From contig NZ_SSOM01000064.1 of the NCBI RefSeq assembly GCF_029871235.1, forward strand, positions 1 to 52,009: DNA of 52,009 bases, written 5' to 3'. Shown here piece by piece: positions 25,311-34,687 of this stretch. The stretch is from Pseudomonas sp. BN411. Lineage in GTDB: Bacteria > Pseudomonadota > Gammaproteobacteria > Pseudomonadales > Pseudomonadaceae. The notes under the pieces are model-generated. The model was not told the DNA's origin. It saw only the letters and a list, made by a program, of their open reading frames with translations, and ran no database searches. Each line of letters starts with the position of its first letter. The stretch's first letter is position 1. Both the position numbers and the translations under genes were made by a program.

Positions 25311-28088
25311 ATGGCCATGATTCCTGCCTCTACTAAGGACCAAGGGCCGCACAACCGTGACGCCCTTGAACCGAACCAGATATATCTGATCGCATCCAGA
25401 CTGCAGCCACCGGTTGACGCTCGCAACCTTGTAGCCCGAGCGAAGCTAAGCAGCTTGGTACTATCGGGTGCGCATAAAACGCTGACGCTTGTGAGTTCGC
25501 CGGCAGGCTACGGCAAAACCTGCTTGCTAGCCGAGCTCCAGCAGGAGCTGCAAAAGTCAGGGATGCAGACTGCTTGGCTCTCGATAACCCCACTAGACCA
25601 GAGCCTGCCGGTCTTCAGTGCCTATCTCCGAGCAGCCATCGAGCTGGCATCCAATGTGGATCAAATCCATGGCCCGATTAGTCGGGTTGGCTCCAACACA
25701 CTAAGTGAAGCCTTCAATCGAACCATGGCCCTGATTGAGGCGAGCGAAGAATCCCCGCTGTACCTCTTTCTGGATGATGTTCACCATTTGGCAGGCACCG
25801 ACTCGGTGCGTCTCCTCTCCATGCTCATCGACCACACTCCGCAAGGAGTACGATTTGTACTCTCCTTTCGTGGCGAGCCATGTCTGTCAGTCGCAAGACA
25901 CCGAATGCATGGCAAAGTGACTGACTTTACCAGCCAGGACCTACGTTTCGAAGAAAACGAAACGACCGCTTTGCTGGCGGCAGACGCAGTGACAGCAATC
26001 ACCCCCGAAGACATTCGGTCCTTGGTACAGCGCCTTGAAGGGTGGGCAGGAGGTCTGAAGCTGGCTGCGCTGCTACTTAAGCGCACTCCCGAGCTTATTC
26101 AAGACCTAAAGAACTTTAGCGGCGAACGGCGCCAATTTGCCGACTTCTTCCTTCAAGATGTCTTGGCAGATCAACCTAACGACGTTCAAGAGTTCCTTAT
26201 TTTGACGTCGATACTTTCCACCTTGAATGCTTCCACCTGTAACTTCCTGACAAAACGCACTGACGCCCAGCAAAAACTTCTTCAGTGTCTTTCCCAAGGG
26301 CTTTTTCTACTCCCATTGGATGGCGAAAATCGGGACTTCCGACTACATCCATTATTCTCTGAATTCCTCTATCGCACACTACTGGAGCGATATTCAGATC
26401 GAGTGTCAGAACTTCACATCAGCGCAAGTCGAGTTCTTGAAAACACCGGCAATTTTAACGAAGCATTTAGTCATGCGATCCAGGCGCAAGATGATCTGCG
26501 GGCCGCCGAGATAATGAACTCTCATTTGGAGGAAATTTTTGACGCCAAGGAAGAAGCCTTAGCACTGGTCAAGAAAATCCCTATGGATACTATGATGGAG
26601 TATCCAAAGATTGTCATGGCCCATGTATGGAAGCTTCTGACACTTTGGCAGTTCGAGACTTGCAAAAGGCTGCTCTCTACACTCCGACAGCGCTTGGACG
26701 AGAAAGAGAGAAAGAATGGTATTAATGAAGAGTCTCGCGAGCTACGCCTCATTTTCCATCATCGCGAAATGATGCTATCACTACTCTCCGACAACCTGGA
26801 AAACGTTGAAGAAAGTGCACAGTATTTAATTGATAACTATCATGACGCACACCCTCTTCTTAAAGGCAGCCTTTATAGTTCACTGATGTACGCTCGACGG
26901 GAGCGCTTCAAGTTCGATGATATGGAGCGCCTTAACTCTCTCGCCCTCGAGTATTTCAGTAACTTTGAACGCGGGCTTACCGATATATACCACCAAGCGA
27001 TGATCGGCCCCTCCCGATTCGTAGCGGGTCAGACGCGTCGTGCTATCGATGAATTAAATGTGGCTTTACAACTGGCTGAAAAGATTGACGGGAAAGGCTC
27101 ACCATTAGCCGCGCTGATTGCCATGCATCTCGCCAAAATCCACTACGAGTTGGACGATCTGGAACAATCACGCGAGCTGCTCTCCCAATACCTACCCTCT
27201 GCGAGCCAAAGGGGCTTTGTAGATCAGGCAATCGCTGGTTGGCTAACCGCCGCACGACTGGCGATGATCGATGGAAAGCCCACTAAAGCCTTTAGCCTAC
27301 TCGATGAAGCTGACGCCTTTGCTGCGAAACACCAGTTTGATCGCTTGAAGTTCTTCAGTCTTGCTGAGCGCTTGAAGCTTCTGTTGCGTCGAGGTGAGAT
27401 CGATGACGTAATTCGCCTCGGTAAGAAGCATGGCTTGCGCGGAGAGCCAGCCGCAACAGTAGCACCGCACGCAACCTCTAGGAGCCGCGACGAAGCCAGA
27501 GCCTTAGCATGGACACGTGTTGCCCAGGCAGAAGATCGAATTCCCGAGGCAATAGGCTTGGCCAAGCAGTGGCACCGCTACCTTAACGGCAGAGATGCCG
27601 TGAGGAGCTGCCTCCGTTGGGAGTTGGTGATAGCCCACTTGCTACTCCTCTCCGGAGACAAACGGGCCGCACAGCGCACGCTGAGAGAGGCGTTATCAAC
27701 AGCTGAACCTGGTGGCTTTATTCGCTTGTTCCTCGATGAAGGTGCCTGGCTCGAAGGCTTGCTTAAAGAACAACTGGAGAGCACTCCTACTAGCGAGAAA
27801 ACAGGAGACGCATTTGCTCTGACAGTTCTTGAACACATGGGCGGCAGCCCGAGCCAAGCGGCGAAGCTCACGGCCGAGGACGTTCCAGTTATCGGCGCCT
27901 TTAATACTAGGGAAATGGAAATCCTGTTAATGGTCTCTGCCGGCATGCTGAACCGCGAGATAGGCAACAGGCTTGGTATGACCGAGGGATCGGTGAAATG
28001 GTACCTGCAGCAGATCTATGACAAGCTCGGAATCCGGCGCCGCTCTCAAGCGGTGGAACGCGCCAGGCAGTTGGGGATCATTCAGTAG
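25311..28088 (+). CDS. MalT-type (LAL) LuxR-family regulator B
   Basis: 925 residues from ATG 25311 (GAAGAG ribosome site; the frame is open further upstream to 25227 but only from a TTG without a site). Canonical P-loop SPAGYGKT at 63-70 with K69, Walker B LYLFLDD, long TPR-like middle region, C-terminal LuxR helix-turn-helix (FNTREMEILLMVSAGMLNRE, then MTEGSVKWYLQQIYDKL). The DNA-contacting helix is almost the same as in regulator A (TEG-VKWYLQQ shared), implying a common or overlapping operator. A fragment of a close relative survives at 4028-4180. It is the best candidate for the activator acting at CTATC-N4-GATAG, with an inducer that is probably a CoA- or free-form pathway metabolite. 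Confidence 0.92.
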   Translation: MAMIPASTKDQGPHNRDALEPNQIYLIASRLQPPVDARNLVARAKLSSLVLSGAHKTLTLVSSPAGYGKTCLLAELQQELQKSGMQTAWLSITPLDQSLPVFSAYLRAAIELASNVDQIHGPISRVGSNTLSEAFNRTMALIEASEESPLYLFLDDVHHLAGTDSVRLLSMLIDHTPQGVRFVLSFRGEPCLSVARHRMHGKVTDFTSQDLRFEENETTALLAADAVTAITPEDIRSLVQRLEGWAGGLKLAALLLKRTPELIQDLKNFSGERRQFADFFLQDVLADQPNDVQEFLILTSILSTLNASTCNFLTKRTDAQQKLLQCLSQGLFLLPLDGENRDFRLHPLFSEFLYRTLLERYSDRVSELHISASRVLENTGNFNEAFSHAIQAQDDLRAAEIMNSHLEEIFDAKEEALALVKKIPMDTMMEYPKIVMAHVWKLLTLWQFETCKRLLSTLRQRLDEKERKNGINEESRELRLIFHHREMMLSLLSDNLENVEESAQYLIDNYHDAHPLLKGSLYSSLMYARRERFKFDDMERLNSLALEYFSNFERGLTDIYHQAMIGPSRFVAGQTRRAIDELNVALQLAEKIDGKGSPLAALIAMHLAKIHYELDDLEQSRELLSQYLPSASQRGFVDQAIAGWLTAARLAMIDGKPTKAFSLLDEADAFAAKHQFDRLKFFSLAERLKLLLRRGEIDDVIRLGKKHGLRGEPAATVAPHATSRSRDEARALAWTRVAQAEDRIPEAIGLAKQWHRYLNGRDAVRSCLRWELVIAHLLLLSGDKRAAQRTLREALSTAEPGGFIRLFLDEGAWLEGLLKEQLESTPTSEKTGDAFALTVLEHMGGSPSQAAKLTAEDVPVIGAFNTREMEILLMVSAGMLNREIGNRLGMTEGSVKWYLQQIYDKLGIRRRSQAVERARQLGIIQ

Positions 28089-28560
28089 ATCGAAGCTCGA
28101 CCAAGCGTCCGAACTACGAAGGCGTCAGAACGCACGAAACAGCCACTCTGACGCCGATTAACCTATTTCCACAACCGCGGAACAGGATGCAGGTAACCAG
28201 CGTTTTTTGAACGCGGTGCCTGGTCCAACAATCTGCACCTGCAGCTCTGCTTCACAGGCAACACACGGCTTTTTAGAACCGCGAGGGAGAACCCTCGCCC
28301 ACCTCGAGTGGCAGGTTCCTCCTTTGCCGTCGCGGAACAGATGCGAGCGAAATGTCGGCTTGTCTGCCCCCGCCCAAAAGAGCACAGCGCATGCCCTGCA
28401 CTGGGAGCGAGCCAGTGCAAGGTCTTTTGTTCGGCGTCAGAATGAGCGTGATGCTCTAGGAATACGAAGATGGTCGCTTTCGCGAAAACTCGGGCGTTCG
28501 GAGATAAAAGAAACGCGGAAATCCCCAGCAAGATAACCGCGCAAAGGGTGAACTACTAAG
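28089..28560. other. 472-bp convergent gap with hairpins, no supported gene
   Basis: It holds an inverted repeat GGCGTCAG (28121-28128) / CTGACGCC (28148-28155), probably the end of regulator B transcripts. It also holds a perfect hairpin TGCACTGG-N7-CCAGTGCA (28397-28419) followed by TCTTTT. Open frames on both strands across 28158-28536 are long but lack ribosome sites and conserved motifs. The palindromic, GC-rich character suggests an intergenic repeat or structured RNA instead of a gene. Confidence 0.35.
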
Positions 28561-29730
28561 TCAGACCGCAGCGCCAACGATGATGTCGGACATGCGCTGG
28601 AATCGCTCGATGTTGACGGCCTGCGGCAGCACGCCCGCAGTTAGGCAAGAGAAGCTGATATCGAGTTGAGGATCAATCCAGAACATCGTCGTGCCAGCCC
28701 CATAATTTCCGAAGGTCTCGCGAGACGTGAGCGTGCCAAATTGATGATGCACGAGCTTCTCGCCACGCACGCTGAAGCCTAGCCCGATGTAGGCCGGTGG
28801 CGGGTTATCCCAACCAGCGCGAAGGGCCACACCACGGTAAAGCTCGTTGTAGAGATCGCCAGTCCAATTTTGACGAGCGAGCTCTATCATCCGCGGTGAA
28901 AGAATACGAGCGCCATCCAACTCGCCGTTCAGCCTTAGCATCTCGGCAAAGCGCCACATATCCGATGCAGTAGAAACTGCACCAACATGGGGGGCTTCGT
29001 TCACCTCTTCCTCGAACAAGCTGTACTTCCCGGGCTGGGTACGTCCCAGGACAGCAATCGGAACCACGCCGCGCATGTCCGGGACGACTTTTCGGGCACG
29101 GAGATCCGGCCGCACGCCCAGCCATGAATCGACCATGCCCAGCGGTGCAAACAAGTCTTCATGGAGAATGCTGCGGAAATCTCGACCTTTGGGGTCAGTT
29201 CGCCTCAGCATCTCGGCTATCAGTATCTGGTTGCATGCGGGGGCGTAGTCGCAGCGCAGACCTGGATCGATAACACCGTGTACGTTCTCACAGACTGCAG
29301 CCAGGAGCTCATCGAGGCGGTCCTGATACATATCGGGCTTCGGGGTCCATACCCCTGGCATACCGGTAGTGTGGGTCAGCAGATGGAAAAGTGTGGTCTT
29401 ATCCCTGGGCGCCCCCATGAACTCGGGAATGATGTCTTTGACCTTAGTGGTCAGGGCAAATTGCCCCAACTCCACAGCTCGCAGAGCAAGCACGTTGGTA
29501 AATGCCTTGGTCAGCGAGAAAATGCTGAACACCGAGTTCCTGCTCAGACTTCTGGTGTGATCAGCATCCTCAAAGCCTATGGCCTCATCCAGACCAACTA
29601 CGCCTGCACGTGATACGCGGATCACGGCACCGTGGTAGAGACCCTTCTCAACATCAGCGCGAATGACCGATCTCACTAGGTCAAGGCGCTCTTCTGACCA
29701 TTGGCTCTTTGAATTCGAGATGTTCATCAA
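28561..29730 (-). CDS. Beta-lactamase-fold (family VIII) esterase
   Basis: 389 residues, class C beta-lactamase/EstB fold. The nucleophile motif S72-L-T-K75 (SIFSLTKAF), the general-base tyrosine in DYAPACNQIL (Y162) and HLLTHTTGMPG are present. There is no signal peptide, so it is cytoplasmic and more likely an esterase or transesterase than an antibiotic-resistance enzyme. Last gene of the five-gene minus-strand operon P450, CmcJ-like, epimerase-like, SDR, esterase, 30 bp after the SDR. Similar serine esterases cleave aromatic or acyl esters in catabolic clusters. The substrate is presumably the oxidised product of the preceding enzymes. Confidence 0.87.
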   Translation of the reverse strand: MMNISNSKSQWSEERLDLVRSVIRADVEKGLYHGAVIRVSRAGVVGLDEAIGFEDADHTRSLSRNSVFSIFSLTKAFTNVLALRAVELGQFALTTKVKDIIPEFMGAPRDKTTLFHLLTHTTGMPGVWTPKPDMYQDRLDELLAAVCENVHGVIDPGLRCDYAPACNQILIAEMLRRTDPKGRDFRSILHEDLFAPLGMVDSWLGVRPDLRARKVVPDMRGVVPIAVLGRTQPGKYSLFEEEVNEAPHVGAVSTASDMWRFAEMLRLNGELDGARILSPRMIELARQNWTGDLYNELYRGVALRAGWDNPPPAYIGLGFSVRGEKLVHHQFGTLTSRETFGNYGAGTTMFWIDPQLDISFSCLTAGVLPQAVNIERFQRMSDIIVGAAV

Positions 29731-29760
29731 TATCTCCGCAAATTATGCAATGCGTACGAT

Positions 29761-30600
29761 TCAGGCCGGATTCTTCTCTTTCCAATCGAGAGCCTTTTGC
29801 ACAGCCGCATCGATCAATGCATGGCGATCGGAAATAAAGCCGAATAGTTCAGGGTGCGGGAAGATGAAAAGCTCACCCTCTTTGATCGCATGAACGACCT
29901 GCTTACCCGTGTATTCAGGCGTCAGCCATGGAATCTGGACGTTGCCGAAATGCTCAGTTTCCTCAAGCATTACGTCATGGAGCTTGCCGTCATTCAGCTC
30001 ATTCGGACGATTACGCGAGCTCTTGCCAATATTGGTCCGCACCGGTCCAGGGCAAAGCACACTTACGCCTACATTGGTGCCTTCGAGCTCCTGGCTCAAT
30101 ACCTCAGAAAGGGCATTCACACCAAACTTGGTGACGCAATAGGAACCAAGCTCCGGAGTAGTAGCAAGGCCAGACATCGACGACGTATTCACGATATGGC
30201 CGCCGTCGGCATTGCTTTTCAGAATGGGGAGAAACGCTTGGACGCCATGAATGACGCCCCAGAGATTCACATTAATAATCCAGCGCCAATCGGAGATGGA
30301 CAAATCGGCGATCGCTCCCATGGGCCCGACACCAGCATTATTGCAAACAACATGGACTGTACCGAAGCGTTCGACCGTGGCGCGAGCCAATGCCTCGACG
30401 CTTTCGTAATTACTTACATCAGTGCGAATACCTACCGCACCGATTTCCGAGGCAGTGGCTTGAAGTGTTCCCTCTTCGATATCAGCAATGACGACCGTCA
30501 TTCCCTCAGCTATGAGCTGTTCGGCGATGCCTCTGCCAATACCGGAGGCGCCACCGGTCACGACAGCAACCTTTCCTTTCAAGTTTTCAAGCTTACTCAT
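29761..30600 (-). CDS. Short-chain dehydrogenase/reductase
   Basis: 279 residues from the ATG at 30600 (GAGGT ribosome site). TGGASGIG at 15-22, NNAG at 87-90, catalytic S141, Y154 and K158 (YCVTK). The length and the C-terminal extension (IKEGELFIFPHPELFG) match the SDR group often found with P450 and acyl catabolism genes. Fourth gene of the operon, 33 bp after the epimerase-like gene. Expected to oxidise a secondary or benzylic alcohol of the substrate with NAD(P). The specific substrate is not readable. Confidence 0.88.
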   Translation of the reverse strand: MSKLENLKGKVAVVTGGASGIGRGIAEQLIAEGMTVVIADIEEGTLQATASEIGAVGIRTDVSNYESVEALARATVERFGTVHVVCNNAGVGPMGAIADLSISDWRWIINVNLWGVIHGVQAFLPILKSNADGGHIVNTSSMSGLATTPELGSYCVTKFGVNALSEVLSQELEGTNVGVSVLCPGPVRTNIGKSSRNRPNELNDGKLHDVMLEETEHFGNVQIPWLTPEYTGKQVVHAIKEGELFIFPHPELFGFISDRHALIDAAVQKALDWKEKNPA

Positions 30601-30633
30601 ACATACCTCTTCTTGTAATTTATTCGTCAAGTA

Positions 30634-31584
30634 TCAGCGCTTGGCCAATTGAGGATTAGTCAGAATTACGTTCCGAACAAACTCGTCAACTGAACCATCG
30701 CCAACAAATCCCAGTTGAAGTGCACCTGGAGCTTTAAGCGGACACTGCTTAAAAAGCGCCTCAACTTGGGGGACGGACTCACAAGTGACAAGTTCATAAA
30801 CCTGAGGACCGTAGTAGTCGGCAAGTGCAGATACAAAGTCCTTCATCTGCAGATAAAGCGCAGGCAGAGTCCAGTTTCGTCTAGCGGGTAAATCACCAGC
30901 AGCTACTTCCCCAGCATGAAGAAGATTCTCAATGCAGCGTTTCAAGGACATCACCCACGTTCCCGATTCCAGCTCCATCGGAAGGGTGAATGGGCGGCCT
31001 GCAGCCACCGAAAAGAACACGTCGCTCAAAAAGGCGGAGAGCATGGTCATGGAGCCTGCAGGGCGCGCAACAATCCCCGACAGTCGCAATGCCACACCAT
31101 CAATAAAGCACGCCCTCGTATAGTCATTGATGAGAAGCTCACCGATTAGCTTATGAGTGGCATAACTAATCCCTGGATTTGGAAGCGTCTCATCATCGAC
31201 ATGTGAACCCCACGGCGGAGAAAACACCGCAACAGAGCTCGCATAAACGACCCGCGGGCAGTTCCCTTGAAGGCGTAACCGTTCAAGAAGCTCTATCGTA
31301 GCGTCAAGATTGGTTGACTTTCCGATCTCGAAGTTCTCGACAGATTGTCGGCCCGCAACAGTCGCAAGGTGAAAGATGCGGTCCGGCTTTCCGTCCAAGA
31401 TACGACTCAGAGTAACGCCATCGTCCAATCGACCTTCAATTTGATTGACACGCGCGTCAGATATAGCGTGATCAAAAGCAATATCTGTCAGTACGAACGT
31501 ATCATCAGGGGCCGCTCGACTTAACAGCTCCCAAGCAAGGGCGCTGCCCACAAATCCAGCCGCCCCGGTAATTAGCGTATGCAC
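30634..31584 (-). CDS. NAD-dependent epimerase/dehydratase-family protein
   Basis: 316 residues from the GTG at 31584; GGAGG ends 5 bases upstream, while the GTG six bases earlier overlaps that site. Extended-SDR fold: N-terminal TGAAGFVG, YATHK catalytic pair (Y and K four residues apart), and a C-terminal substrate domain. The branch resembles erythronate-dehydrogenase (DenD)-like proteins and aryl-alcohol or dihydroflavonol reductase-type enzymes more than sugar epimerases. Third gene of the P450 operon, 34 bp after the CmcJ-like gene. It likely oxidises or reduces a carbonyl or hydroxyl on the carbon skeleton joining the rings. Confidence 0.82.
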   Translation of the reverse strand: MHTLITGAAGFVGSALAWELLSRAAPDDTFVLTDIAFDHAISDARVNQIEGRLDDGVTLSRILDGKPDRIFHLATVAGRQSVENFEIGKSTNLDATIELLERLRLQGNCPRVVYASSVAVFSPPWGSHVDDETLPNPGISYATHKLIGELLINDYTRACFIDGVALRLSGIVARPAGSMTMLSAFLSDVFFSVAAGRPFTLPMELESGTWVMSLKRCIENLLHAGEVAAGDLPARRNWTLPALYLQMKDFVSALADYYGPQVYELVTCESVPQVEALFKQCPLKAPGALQLGFVGDGSVDEFVRNVILTNPQLAKR

Positions 31585-31618
31585 CGCCACCTCCAGACTT
31601 CAGATTACAATCCAGGCG

Positions 31619-32431
31619 CTACGGGATGTAGGCAATAGTACGAACTTCAATACTCTCTCGTGCAGGAGCATCGGGGCTGGTGTGCGGATCGTTGAATGAA
31701 CTATGGGCGGCCCACTGCACGGCTTCAGCATCAGAGTCGACCATCTTGAACATCAACACTTCTTCTGGGGTCATGGCTGGATAGAAATACCAGCGTTGCT
31801 CATCGCTGTAGGAGATGTTGAATCCGAACGCAGGACTAACACCCGATCGAGTTGCTAGCAGTTTGCAAAGGTGCTGATCCTCTCGAGAAATGGTAGAACC
31901 GTCCACTACCGCCAGCGGGTTACGGTCAATAGTCTTGAGAGGCCGCCAAACGTTGATGATCATCCACCGACCGGAGAGATAACGAGCCTTGTGCTCCTCG
32001 GGTGCATAGAGTTGAGCAATTGCGTGCGCGGTAGGTATGTCATAGTCGACATGGGTGTTCATGGCCGGGGTACGGGCATTCGTCTGACCACCCTCCGTAG
32101 CACCACGGACTTGCTCACCAAAAACCTTCACATATTCAGCACCGGTTTTTTCTTTAATGAGCTCAGCAACCTCGGCAAAATACACCGAGCGGACCTGATC
32201 CACATCGAAGAAATTGGTTACCGAACTATCAATTCGCCCGAGGGTAAACGCATTCGCCTCAAGGGACGCGTTGATGTTTCTCGCGTTGTGGATCCTGACA
32301 TCATGGGGAATCAACCTGATACTTGCGTTTGCCTTTACGGCATCATCCATCACAGAAAGTTTTTGTGTAGGGTCACCAAAATTCATGACCACATCAACAT
32401 GATCAATATTAACACCAGCATTATTAGCCAT
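31619..32431 (-). CDS. CmcJ/NvfI-family putative non-heme iron enzyme
   Basis: 270 residues from the ATG at 32431 (GGAGGG 8-9 bases upstream). Family landmarks are all present: NTHVDYD (H127, D129), IINVWRP (159-164), QRWYFYPAM, then WAAHSSFNDP (H243) and the closing ARESIEVR (R259). The HxD...H arrangement plus a downstream Arg fits an Fe(II)/2-oxoglutarate-type facial triad. The family is best known from natural-product biosynthesis (cephamycin CmcJ, fungal NvfI-type oxygenases and AsaB-like proteins), so its place inside a catabolic operon is unusual. It directly follows the P450 with an 18-bp gap and precedes an epimerase-like gene. Hydroxylation, desaturation or C-O bond rearrangement of the substrate are all possible. 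Confidence 0.75.
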   Translation of the reverse strand: MANNAGVNIDHVDVVMNFGDPTQKLSVMDDAVKANASIRLIPHDVRIHNARNINASLEANAFTLGRIDSSVTNFFDVDQVRSVYFAEVAELIKEKTGAEYVKVFGEQVRGATEGGQTNARTPAMNTHVDYDIPTAHAIAQLYAPEEHKARYLSGRWMIINVWRPLKTIDRNPLAVVDGSTISREDQHLCKLLATRSGVSPAFGFNISYSDEQRWYFYPAMTPEEVLMFKMVDSDAEAVQWAAHSSFNDPHTSPDAPARESIEVRTIAYIP

Positions 32432-32449
32432 TTTCAATGCCCTCCAAGT

Positions 32450-33631
32450 TTAAACAGCGTGGAGCTTGAGCGGGACATTGACCCAGCCCTGAATATTGTT
32501 ATTGATCAAGCGAACAGGATTACCTGCCAACTCAATTCGCTTTACTTTCTGCAGAAGAACTCTGAAGAGGCATTCAAATTCGACGCGGGCGAGTAGCTGG
32601 CCGGCGCAGCTGTGCACACCGACACCGAATCCGAGGTGGGGTCCCCGGCGCCGCACATCAAACTTTCCTGGTTGATCCCAACGGCTTTCATCCCGTCCGG
32701 CTGCTTTGAGGAAAACGCCGACCACATCGCCTTGCTTCAGCGGCATTCCTTCAAGTTCGGTATCGGACATGACCAATCGCCCCAGCATCCTAGGTGGCGG
32801 GTCGAATCGCAGCGACTCTTCGAAGGCCGCCTTCACAAGACTGGGATCCTCGCGCAGGGCATCCCATTGCTCCGGATCCTGGCTTAGGGCGTGAAGGGTG
32901 TTACCGATACCAGTCATCGTGGTGTCGAATCCTGCCCCCAGCAGGGTGAGGACAAGCAAATCGGCCTCTTCCTTGTTGATGACACCATCTTTCTCAAGCT
33001 GGTAGATCTTGCTAGCCATCCCCCCCGAAGACACAGTTTCACGAGTTGCATTCTTGTCCATCCAGGCGAACGCGTCTTCGGCCTCGACGATGGATTTAGT
33101 AAGAATCTCGTTGCGGGGGCCAGCACCATTGAACGCAGCAAGACCAAACTTAAGAATCTTTTCTCGCCCTTCGGATGGCAGGCCAATAATGTCCGGGAAA
33201 ATCTTAAGAATATAATTAGCTGCGAGTTCCTGAACGCCGTCCACGACTTGCCGTCGCAACATTTCATCGACTATTACTTCCGCTTGGCGAGTAAACTCCG
33301 ATTCCAGTCCCTTGATTCCTTCAGGCCCGAGGATTTTCATAATTGCGTCACGTGCGCGCTTATGCTCCGGCGGATCCTCAGTAACCAAGATCCGTGGGAC
33401 CAGCGATTGATCATCGACACCAAAGGGACGGCCGGTCGAAGAGAAGATCTTCCAGTTACTCAGGACTGCCTGGGCGGCCTTGTGGCTACCGACGAAGAAG
33501 CAGTCATGTTTATTAAGCCGAACAACAGGACCAATCTTACTGACATTAATCTCTTCAGAGTTACGAATCGACTCCTCAGTCCAGAGATCAATATCAGTAG
33601 ACGGGATGGAATCCCTAAACAGGCCAGCCAT
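32450..33631 (-). CDS. Cytochrome P450, CYP199-like style
   Basis: 393 residues, soluble bacterial P450. Oxygen-binding helix I GAGFDTT at 232-238, ExxR at 272-275 (EESLRF), heme loop FGVGVHSCAG with the cysteine ligand C342, and the C-helix motif DPPEHKRAR. The N-terminal part (VVRL ... FSSTGRPFG ... ILVTEDPP) recalls the CYP199 group of para-methoxybenzoate O-demethylases, so aryl O-demethylation or hydroxylation is plausible. Start with AGGAGA 6-7 bases upstream. First gene of a five-gene operon, 111 bp from a perfect operator. No ferredoxin or ferredoxin reductase gene is adjacent. Electrons must come from elsewhere, perhaps the VanB-like reductase at 41826. Confidence 0.9.
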   Translation of the reverse strand: MAGLFRDSIPSTDIDLWTEESIRNSEEINVSKIGPVVRLNKHDCFFVGSHKAAQAVLSNWKIFSSTGRPFGVDDQSLVPRILVTEDPPEHKRARDAIMKILGPEGIKGLESEFTRQAEVIVDEMLRRQVVDGVQELAANYILKIFPDIIGLPSEGREKILKFGLAAFNGAGPRNEILTKSIVEAEDAFAWMDKNATRETVSSGGMASKIYQLEKDGVINKEEADLLVLTLLGAGFDTTMTGIGNTLHALSQDPEQWDALREDPSLVKAAFEESLRFDPPPRMLGRLVMSDTELEGMPLKQGDVVGVFLKAAGRDESRWDQPGKFDVRRRGPHLGFGVGVHSCAGQLLARVEFECLFRVLLQKVKRIELAGNPVRLINNNIQGWVNVPLKLHAV

Positions 33632-33742
33632 AATTATCTCCTCTTATTTTTTTTGCAGCTCCAGCAACTGGACTGCCTACTCAAACCCGCGACTTAGCAC
33701 TACATAGATTCCGAAACTATCAACACCTAGAAGGACGAGCAC

Positions 33743-33756
33743 CTATCTAAGGATAG
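33743..33756. promoter_or_regulatory. CTATC-N4-GATAG operator, P450 operon
   Basis: CTATCTAAGGATAG, 111 bp upstream of the P450 start, in the gap between the P450 operon and the stop of the metallo-beta-lactamase gene. Confidence 0.72.
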
Positions 33757-33804
33757 AGACAACCAAACCTAGAAACTAATGCCTGGATAAACTCGACATA
33801 ACAG

Positions 33805-34641
33805 CTAGGCGATTCCATTTTCGAGATCCTCGTTATCCTGATTGGTCGTGGGCGGCACATGTAGGCAGACAATATCCGCGGACTCACACTCAAAAGCCGG
33901 AAAGCGGCGCCGGACCAAAGGGTCATGACCGGGTATCAAATGATCTGGAGAGTCCGCCAGCCGAGAAATAAGCCTATAACCATCCAGCATGTCACCCACG
34001 TTAAATACGATGGGGAACGGAGAGTCTTCGAGAATATTTGAATAAAAATGACTAGCATCCGAAGCCAGCACCACCCATCCGCGCGAGGTATGAACACGCA
34101 CTACCTGCAGGCCAGCGGTATGTCCACCAACCTTGTATACCTCGACCCCAGGAACCAACTCATAATCGCCATCATGGAACACGACCCTATTTTGGTAGAC
34201 ACCCCGAATAAGGTTGACCACATCTTCAACGTTGTATGAATGACGTAGTGGTCGATGCAGCATGTAACGCCCAGTTGCGAAGCTCACTTCATCATCTTGA
34301 ATATGAAATCTTGCCTTGGGCAGTAGATCAATATTCCCAGCATGGTCGTAGTGGAGATGCGTGATGATTACGTCGTGGAGCTCATCAGGATTAACTCCAA
34401 GATTTCTCAAGGAGTCGATAGGGCAACGCAACAACGCACGACCGCGTTTATCTGCCGCCTGCTGATTGAAGCCAGTATCGACCAGAATTGAATCTACCTC
34501 CCCCTTGATTAACCAAACGAAGTAGTCCATTGGCATTGCATGATCGTGGCTGTGATGGCAGTCAATAAAATTCTCGTGACGACTGCGGTCCACGCGTGCG
34601 TAACGCACCGCAAAGACTTCATAAGTTGGAAGTAAACTCAA
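33805..34641 (-). CDS. Metallo-beta-lactamase-fold hydrolase, lactonase-like
   Basis: 278 residues starting at a TTG with a strong GGGAGG site. The zinc-binding motif H95-x-H97-x-D99-H100 (THLHYDHAGN) and later GGHTAG and GHDP histidines are in place. It has the proportions of AttM/AiiA-type acyl-homoserine lactonases and 4-pyridoxolactonase. In this context a lactone formed during degradation of the aromatic substrate is a likelier target than a quorum signal, but quorum quenching cannot be excluded from sequence. Second gene of a two-gene unit, 46 bp after the Rieske oxygenase. Cytoplasmic. Confidence 0.85.
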   Translation of the reverse strand: MSLLPTYEVFAVRYARVDRSRHENFIDCHHSHDHAMPMDYFVWLIKGEVDSILVDTGFNQQAADKRGRALLRCPIDSLRNLGVNPDELHDVIITHLHYDHAGNIDLLPKARFHIQDDEVSFATGRYMLHRPLRHSYNVEDVVNLIRGVYQNRVVFHDGDYELVPGVEVYKVGGHTAGLQVVRVHTSRGWVVLASDASHFYSNILEDSPFPIVFNVGDMLDGYRLISRLADSPDHLIPGHDPLVRRRFPAFECESADIVCLHVPPTTNQDNEDLENGIA

Positions 34642-34687
34642 TTCCGGCCTCCCGCTTTTCTATACCAACTCCAGTAAAAGAGCTCTT

